The notes under the pieces: model-generated
Told to the model about the DNA's origin: nothing
Databases searched by the model: none
The model's input: only the letters and a program-made list of their open reading frames with translations
Source of the DNA: Holophagales bacterium UBA2201
GTDB taxonomy: Bacteria > Acidobacteriota > Thermoanaerobaculia > UBA2201
Direction: 5' to 3'
NCBI GenBank assembly: GCA_002327305.1
Contig: DCUZ01000037.1
Coordinates: forward strand, 1-11,831
Length of the DNA stretch: 11,831 nucleotides
Translations under genes and position numbers: made by a program
In this document: positions 7,505 to 11,831 of the stretch, piece by piece
Position numbering within the stretch: the stretch's first letter is position 1
How the letters are laid out: every line of letters begins with the position of its first letter

Positions 7505-8739
7505 CAGCGCACCTCCACCGGGGTGCCGTGGGCCAGCAGCGCCGCGCCTTCGGCCACCACCTGCGCGCCCTCCTCGAGGCCGCTCACCACCTCCACGCGG
7601 CCGCCGGCGCGGGCGCCGAGGCGCAAGGGGCGCATGACGGCCTTTCCGTCCTCGACGGTGAAGGCCATGGCCAGCTGGCCCCGCTCCACGACGGCGGCTT
7701 CGGGGACCATGACGCGGGACGGGCCGCCCTCCACCGTGAAGGCCGCGCGGCCGAACATGCCGGCGGAGAGGCCCGCCTGGTCCGGAAGGTCCAGTTTGAC
7801 GGTGACGGTGCGGGACATCGGGTTGGACGCCGCCACCACTTCGGCGACGGTGCAGGCCGTAGGGCCGGCGAGGCCCGCGGAGGGGAAGTCGCAGGAGGCA
7901 TCCGTGGCCGTCTTCACGGCGGCCAGGTCGCTCTCGGCCACGTCCACCCACAGCTGGCGGCGGGAGGCGTCCTCGAGGCGCACCAGGGGGAACCCCGGCG
8001 CGGCCATGTCACCCGGCTTGGGCATCACTTCGATCACCCGGCCCGCGAAGGGGGCCTTGATGACGGCGTCGTCAAGCATGGAGGAGGCGGCCCCGACGGC
8101 CCCGGCGGCCTGCTCCACGGCCCCCTTGGCCTGCTCGTACTGCATCGTCGCCATGTCGAGCTCCAACTGGCTGGCGGCCTCCTTGGCCTGCAATTCCTTG
8201 AACCGCTCCAGGTTCGTGGTGGCCAGGGCCAGGGCGGCCTGGGCCTGCCCCAGGGCGCCCCTGGCCTGGGCGACCTGCCCCTGGACGGCCCGGTCGTCGA
8301 GGACGATGAGGACCTGGCCCTTGCGGACGGGGGAGCCGGCGGCGACGGGGGTGGAAAGGACCTGCCCCATGATGCGGGAGGCCAGGGTGGCCTCGCGCTG
8401 GGCGTGCACGGAGCCGGGGGCGGTGACGGAACCCGCGGCGGCCTCGGCGACGGCGGGGGCGAGGCGGACGGGGACCGGCGCGGCGGACGAAACTGCGGGG
8501 ATTTCGTGCTTCGAGCAGGCCGCCATGGCCACCATTAAGAGCGCGAGGGGAAGGGCGAGGATACGGCGGTTTAACAGTTTCGAGTTTAAAGTTTCGAGTT
8601 TAAAGTTTCCGCCCCCAACCCGCGGCTCGAAGACCGTATCTGGAGATCCAAAACTCGAAACTCGAAACTCGAAACCCGCAACTTGAGAATTGAAAGCCTT
8701 CACGGCACCGTGCAGCACAGAAATAGACTTGACGTTCAT
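7504..8739 (-). CDS. RND periplasmic adaptor (membrane fusion protein), lipoprotein, with a repeat-encoded N-terminal extension
   Basis: 411 residues from the ATG at 8739, which lies 2 nt after the TolC stop and 8 nt after AAAGGAG. The mature protein is a standard HlyD/AcrA-type adaptor that bridges permease and outer-membrane channel: first half of the lipoyl domain at about 115-150, alpha-helical hairpin 152-222, second lipoyl half DAVIKAPFAGRVIEVMPKPG (224-243), then beta-barrel and membrane-proximal domains to 411. A lipoprotein signal peptide, LNRRILALPLALLMVAMAAC, ends at Cys75. Normally this begins within a few residues of the start. Here residues about 16-54 are encoded by a heptamer inverted repeat (FEFRVSSF, NFKLETLNSKL), giving an unusual n-region of more than 50 residues. 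No ATG, GTG or TTG codon lies between the repeat and the hydrophobic core; CTG at 8575-8577 is the only alternative start and lacks a Shine-Dalgarno site. The family is certain; the start is less so. Confidence 0.92.
   Translation of the reverse strand: MNVKSISVLHGAVKAFNSQVAGFEFRVSSFGSPDTVFEPRVGGGNFKLETLNSKLLNRRILALPLALLMVAMAACSKHEIPAVSSAAPVPVRLAPAVAEAAAGSVTAPGSVHAQREATLASRIMGQVLSTPVAAGSPVRKGQVLIVLDDRAVQGQVAQARGALGQAQAALALATTNLERFKELQAKEAASQLELDMATMQYEQAKGAVEQAAGAVGAASSMLDDAVIKAPFAGRVIEVMPKPGDMAAPGFPLVRLEDASRRQLWVDVAESDLAAVKTATDASCDFPSAGLAGPTACTVAEVVAASNPMSRTVTVKLDLPDQAGLSAGMFGRAAFTVEGGPSRVMVPEAAVVERGQLAMAFTVEDGKAVMRPLRLGARAGGRVEVVSGLEEGAQVVAEGAALLAHGTPVEVR
8573..8697. repeat. Heptamer repeat pair forming an inverted repeat
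   Basis: The left arm has 7-bp units alternating TTTCGAG and TTTAAAG (8578-8605, then TTTCCGC). The right arm has AAACTCG three times (8651-8671), then AAACCCG, CAACTTG and AGAATTG. Positions 8577-8601 are complementary to 8651-8675 at 23 of 25 positions, with a 49-nt loop. The whole element lies inside the adaptor reading frame, between its start codon and its signal peptide. Pure AAACTCG repeats contain no stop codon in any frame, on either strand. Confidence 0.93.
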
Positions 8740-8754
8740 GGTTACAGCTCCTTT
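8740..8754 (-). promoter_or_regulatory. Ribosome binding site that fixes the adaptor start
   Basis: AAAGGAG (8748-8754 on the minus strand) lies 8 nt before the ATG at 8739 and inside the last codons of the TolC gene, whose stop is at 8742-8744. This near-ideal site argues for translation starting upstream of the heptamer repeat, and for coupling of the adaptor to TolC translation. Confidence 0.75.
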
Positions 8755-10067
8755 CCAAGGGCGAGGGCGTGGTCCTGATGGGCCATCAGGAGGTCATAAC
8801 GCGCCTGCAACAGGCGGGTGCGGGCCTCCATCCAGGCGGTATCGGCGTCGAGGAGGTCGGTCATCTTCAGGATCCCCTTCTTGTAGCGCTCTTCGGTGAT
8901 GGAGAGCCCCTTGGCGGCGGCGGCCTCGTTTTCAACAGCCACCGTCAGGCGGGCGCGGGCCTCCTCCATGCCGAAGCGGCTGGTCTCCACCTCCAGGCGC
9001 ACCCCCTCGCGCATCGCGGACCGCATGGACTCCATCTCCCGCACGCGGGCGGCCGCCTGGGCGGCCTGGGCGTTCACCCGCCCCCCGGCGAAGAGGGGGA
9101 TGCGGAGCCCGATGGCGCCGGTGGCGGAATCACCGCGCGTCCCGAGGAACATGTCGTCGTACCACTCCTGCGTGATGGAGATGCCGAGGGTTGGGAGGTG
9201 CTGGCCCCTCAGCCGTTTCTCGTCGGCTTTCAGCGCCTCGATGGCGGCCTCCAGGGCGAGGAGGTCGGGACGGGCGGAAAGGGCGGCCTCCAGGTCGGCC
9301 GAGGACCCGGTTGCGTCCGTTTCGGGGTGGTCGCCGGCGGGCATGAGGACCGCGTCCGGGTCCAGGTCCCGCCCCATCAGGATGGCCAGCCCCAGCCGGG
9401 CCGTCTTTTCCCGGTTGCGGGCCTGGATGAGGTGGTCGTCCATCTTGGCCAATTCAACCTGCGCCCGCAGGACCTCCGACTCCACCAGCATCCCGGTGTC
9501 GAAATAGTCGCGGGCCATACCCGCGTGGCGCTCCACCGTCGCCCGGGCCTTCTCCATCAGGGCGATGTACTCCCCGGAAAGGAGGGTGCCCAGGTAGGCC
9601 CGGGTCACCTGGCGGACCGTCTCCTGGCGCCGGCGCTTCTGTTGGAGCGACTCGGCCGCCTCCGCGGCGCGGGCGGCCGCCACGGCGTTGGAGATCTGTC
9701 CGCCGGTCCACACGGGGAAGGTGAGGGAGACGCTGGAGAGGTAGGTGTCCAGGTAATCGGGGTTGTTGGGATCGCCCAGCATCATGTTCTGGAGGGAAAA
9801 CCGCTTCTGGTTCATCTCCATGGCGAAGACGGAGGCGGGCTGGTCGGTCCGGACGAACCCGGAAAAGGCCTCCAGCACCGGATAGCGGTGGCTTTCGGCC
9901 TCGTCCAGCCGCGCGGCGGCCCCCTCCACCCGGGCCTCGCCGGCCTTCAACAGATGATTGTGCTCGAGGGCGGCCCTCACGGCCTCCTCCAGCGTCAGCG
10001 CGGGGGGGGGCGGTTGGGCGGCCGCAATCACGGGTAGGAGCAGGAGCAGAATGAGCATCAAGCGCAT
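8742..10067 (-). CDS. TolC-type outer-membrane efflux protein, first gene of the RND operon
   Basis: 441 residues from 10067, chosen because AGGAGG lies 5 nt upstream and the signal peptide MRLMLILLLLLPVIAAAQ then starts cleanly; a start at 10094 would add nine polar residues and has no such site. Two structural repeats of the outer-membrane efflux (OEP) family are visible: LTLEEAVRAALEHN (24-37) opens the first, and the beta-strand turns PVWTGGQI (118-125) and PLFAGGRV (324-331) mark equivalent positions in both halves. Long helices around 126-230 and 332-435 would build the periplasmic tunnel. TolC proteins form trimers joining the RND/adaptor pair to the outside. It ends 2 nt before the adaptor start. 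Placing the outer-membrane factor first is less common than last, but not rare. Confidence 0.93.
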   Translation of the reverse strand: MRLMLILLLLLPVIAAAQPPPPALTLEEAVRAALEHNHLLKAGEARVEGAAARLDEAESHRYPVLEAFSGFVRTDQPASVFAMEMNQKRFSLQNMMLGDPNNPDYLDTYLSSVSLTFPVWTGGQISNAVAAARAAEAAESLQQKRRRQETVRQVTRAYLGTLLSGEYIALMEKARATVERHAGMARDYFDTGMLVESEVLRAQVELAKMDDHLIQARNREKTARLGLAILMGRDLDPDAVLMPAGDHPETDATGSSADLEAALSARPDLLALEAAIEALKADEKRLRGQHLPTLGISITQEWYDDMFLGTRGDSATGAIGLRIPLFAGGRVNAQAAQAAARVREMESMRSAMREGVRLEVETSRFGMEEARARLTVAVENEAAAAKGLSITEERYKKGILKMTDLLDADTAWMEARTRLLQARYDLLMAHQDHALALGKEL

Positions 10068-10120
10068 GGATACCTCCTCGGTCCATTTTAACACGATGTA
10101 TTGCGGTTGTATTCCATAGC

Positions 10121-10150
10121 GATAAAGACATAATGCCGGACCCGGGTCAA
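10121..10150 (-). promoter_or_regulatory. Candidate sigma-70-like promoter of the RND operon
   Basis: On the minus strand TTGACC (10145-10150) stands 18 nt from TTTATC (10121-10126). The -35 is good, the -10 only fair. The predicted start of transcription leaves a leader of roughly 45-50 nt before the ATG at 10067. The palindrome at 10139-10148 overlaps the -35, where a repressor would act. Confidence 0.33.
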
Positions 10151-10182
10151 CCCAACGAATAAGGCAGGCGGCCGGTGCGTCC

Positions 10183-10191
10183 TGATATACT
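10183..10191 (+). promoter_or_regulatory. Extended -10 promoter element for the second TolC gene
   Basis: TGATATACT fits the extended -10 pattern TGnTATAAT at all positions but one. No good -35 is seen 17 nt upstream, which is usual for extended -10 promoters. The ATG at 10238 follows about 46 nt downstream. Confidence 0.45.
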
Positions 10192-10237
10192 ATGGTGAAC
10201 TTTTTTCAAAGAAAAGCGTAAAGTCAAGGTGATGACC

Positions 10238-11812
10238 ATGAAAAAGACGACCCTCATCCTCGTGCTGTTGTGCGCCGCCTTTCTGCCGGCCCGCGATCTC
10301 ACCCTCCGGGAGGCCGTGGAACTGACCCTCAAGGAGAACCTGGGCCTGCGCCTGGACCGCCTCTCCCTCGAAACCGGCCGGTTCACCCTGGAGGGGGCCC
10401 GCGGGATCTTCGACCCCGTTCTCGGGGTGGATCTGCGGACCTCGACCCAGGAGAGCCCCTCCACCTGGCAGTTACAGGGGGCGGAGGTCTTTGAGAGCGA
10501 GAACGCCGGGGTCAACTTTTCGCTCGGCCAGGTCCTCCCCACCGGCGGCCGGTACAGTTTGAACTGGAACAACGGCCGGACCGAGAGCAACTCGTCCTTC
10601 TACTACCTCAATCCCTCGTACTCCGCGGGGTTTTCACTCTCCCTCAGCCACCCCCTCCTCCAGGGGTTCGGGACCGACATCACCAACCGTCCCATCCTCG
10701 CGGCGCGCTACTCCTACAACCAGTCCCTCTCCGACTTCCGCCGCTCGCTGGAGATCAAGGTGCTGGAGGTGGAGACGGCCTACTGGAACCTTTACTTCGC
10801 CCAGGAGGACCTCCTGGTCAAGCAAAAGGACCTCGAGCTGGCCCAGGAGTTCCTCAAGATCACCCAGCGCAAGATCGAGGTGGGGACCGAGGCCCCCATC
10901 AATGTCTATTCAGCCCAGGTGGGGGTGGCGGTGCGCGAGGAGGCCATCATCAGCGCCGAGGCCTCGCTCAAGAACGCCCGGGACGTGATGGCCAAACTGC
11001 TCCATCTGGGACAGGCGCAGTGGGACGACCCGCTGGTGGCGGTGGAGGCCCCCGACACGGACACCGTGCTGCCGACCGAGGAGGAGGCCCTGGCGACGGC
11101 CTACGCGAAACGCGCCGAACTCGTCCGTCTGGACTGGCAGAAAGAGCTCCAGCGGCTCTCGCTTCTGGCCGCGAAGAACGCCATGCTCCCCGGCCTGGAC
11201 CTCTCCCTGACCTACGGGTACTCCGGCGTGGGCGGGGATTACGTGGTCCGGGACTCCCAGGGCAACATCATCGAAGTCCTCCCCGGGGGATGGAACGACG
11301 CCTGGGGCCAGGTTTCGGGGACCGATTACCCCAACTGGTCCGCCGCCCTCGTCTTCTCCTTCCCCCTGGGAAACCGCTCCGCCAGCGCCGACAAGCGGAG
11401 CGCCGAGGTCGGGATGGAACTGCTGTCCCTGCAGGAGGTCCAGATCAAGGAGGTCATCCTGCTGGAGGTCCGCGCCGCCCTCCGCGCCGTGGAAACGGCC
11501 AGGAAGTCCCTCGCCGCGGCGCAGGAAAGCCGCCTCCTGGCCGAGAAGAACCTGGAAGCCGAGCGGAAACGGTACGACAACGGCCTCTCCACCAACTACC
11601 AGGTCCTCCTTGTCCAGAAGGACCTCTCCGACGCCGCCACGCGGCTCATCCTGGCCGAATCCAACCTGCGCAAGGCCTTTGCTTCCTGTCAATACACCCT
11701 CGGCGCCCTGCTGGAGTTCGAGGGGGTGGAGGTGGAGGTGCCCGAGTACGACACCGCCGGCCTCAAAAGCCCCAAGTTCCTGCAGTACGGGAATTACGTG
11801 GGCAGTCCGTAG
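10238..11812 (+). CDS. Second TolC-family outer-membrane efflux protein
   Basis: 524 residues. The ATG at 10238 is preferred over the in-frame GTG (10229) and ATG (10232) because AAGG lies 8 nt before it and the signal peptide MKKTTLILVLLCAAFLPA starts there. The opening LTLREAVELTLKENLGLRLDR (21-41) is the OEP signature. HPLLQGFG (138-145) and VFSFPLGNR (372-380) are the matching turns of the two halves. The helical stretches about 168-260 and 383-485 are rich in heptad-like leucines and charges. It is about 80 residues longer than the TolC protein of the RND operon and shows little direct similarity, so it is a separate subfamily and not a recent duplicate. It is transcribed away from the operon; adaptor or ABC/RND partners may follow beyond the window. 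The stop TAG falls inside a CCGTAGA repeat. Confidence 0.93.
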   Translation: MKKTTLILVLLCAAFLPARDLTLREAVELTLKENLGLRLDRLSLETGRFTLEGARGIFDPVLGVDLRTSTQESPSTWQLQGAEVFESENAGVNFSLGQVLPTGGRYSLNWNNGRTESNSSFYYLNPSYSAGFSLSLSHPLLQGFGTDITNRPILAARYSYNQSLSDFRRSLEIKVLEVETAYWNLYFAQEDLLVKQKDLELAQEFLKITQRKIEVGTEAPINVYSAQVGVAVREEAIISAEASLKNARDVMAKLLHLGQAQWDDPLVAVEAPDTDTVLPTEEEALATAYAKRAELVRLDWQKELQRLSLLAAKNAMLPGLDLSLTYGYSGVGGDYVVRDSQGNIIEVLPGGWNDAWGQVSGTDYPNWSAALVFSFPLGNRSASADKRSAEVGMELLSLQEVQIKEVILLEVRAALRAVETARKSLAAAQESRLLAEKNLEAERKRYDNGLSTNYQVLLVQKDLSDAATRLILAESNLRKAFASCQYTLGALLEFEGVEVEVPEYDTAGLKSPKFLQYGNYVGSP

Positions 11813-11831
11813 ACCGTAGACCGTAGGCCGT
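11807..11831. repeat. CCGTAGA heptamer array, cut by the window edge
   Basis: CCGTAGA at 11807-11813 and 11814-11820, CCGTAGG at 11821-11827, then CCGT at the edge. The array begins inside the second TolC gene and its first unit contains the TAG stop codon. The true length is unknown. Confidence 0.85.

Larger units (their letters stand above)
10068..10237. promoter_or_regulatory. Divergent control region between two TolC genes
   Basis: This 170-nt gap is AT-richer than its flanks and must drive both the RND operon (leftward) and the second TolC gene (rightward). Besides the two promoter candidates listed separately it contains the perfect palindrome GACCCGGGTC (10139-10148) and the direct repeat TGTATT (10097-10102 and 10108-10113), spaced 11 bp, one helical turn. 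No regulator gene lies in the window. Confidence 0.55.

Noticed and set aside
7505..7951. Upstream extension of the permease frame by 149 codons
   Set aside because: It runs through the adaptor gene in another frame and is Arg/Gly/Pro-rich; the TGATG start at 7504 with GGAGGTG is far better.
5900..8686. A 928-codon open frame on the plus strand opposite the permease and adaptor
   Set aside because: It is antisense to two clear family members, is very rich in Gly, His, Asp and Glu as expected from GC-rich complement, and ends in the heptamer repeat. No start signal or motif.

Overview
The window is GC-rich, AT-poor bacterial DNA with strong Shine-Dalgarno sites. It encodes two TolC-type outer-membrane proteins, so the host is Gram-negative. 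Short 7- and 8-bp tandem repeats near gene boundaries, together with secreted FG-GAP and YVTN propeller proteins, would fit an environmental lineage such as Acidobacteriota/Aminicenantes. That placement is only a guess from style; no marker gene is present.

Layout. (1) Positions 3-3408, plus strand: two tightly spaced genes for exported beta-propeller proteins. The first is cut by the window edge and carries YVTN-like repeats. The second has eight FG-GAP/VCBS-type repeats followed by two fibronectin-III-like modules. (2) Positions 3409-3516: a convergent gap with decayed heptamer repeats and a REP-like stretch. (3) Positions 3517-10067, minus strand: one compact operon read in the order TolC-type outer-membrane factor, periplasmic adaptor lipoprotein, RND inner-membrane permease, small DUF2892/YgaP-like membrane protein, and PII-like protein. 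Spacings are +2, -1 and -14 nt for the first four genes. A 285-nt gap then holds a hairpin, an unexplained stretch and an octamer array just upstream of the PII-like gene. (4) Positions 10068-10237: a divergent control region with an extended -10 element toward the right, a candidate -35/-10 toward the left, and a perfect 10-bp palindrome. (5) Positions 10238-11812, plus strand: a second, unrelated-looking TolC-family protein whose stop codon lies in a CCGTAGA heptamer array that runs off the window.

How it works together. The tripartite pump (outer-membrane factor, adaptor, RND permease) would export a substrate across both membranes using the proton gradient. The DUF2892 and PII-like proteins are probable accessory or sensing parts. 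PII-like 'new group' proteins beside RND metal pumps are a known association, so metal or small-molecule efflux with feedback is a reasonable hypothesis, but the substrate cannot be read from the sequence.

The most unusual feature is a heptamer inverted repeat lying inside the adaptor reading frame, between a well-supported start codon and the lipoprotein signal peptide. It adds about 40 residues in frame, forms a 25-bp near-perfect hairpin, and could in principle act as a frameshifting switch.
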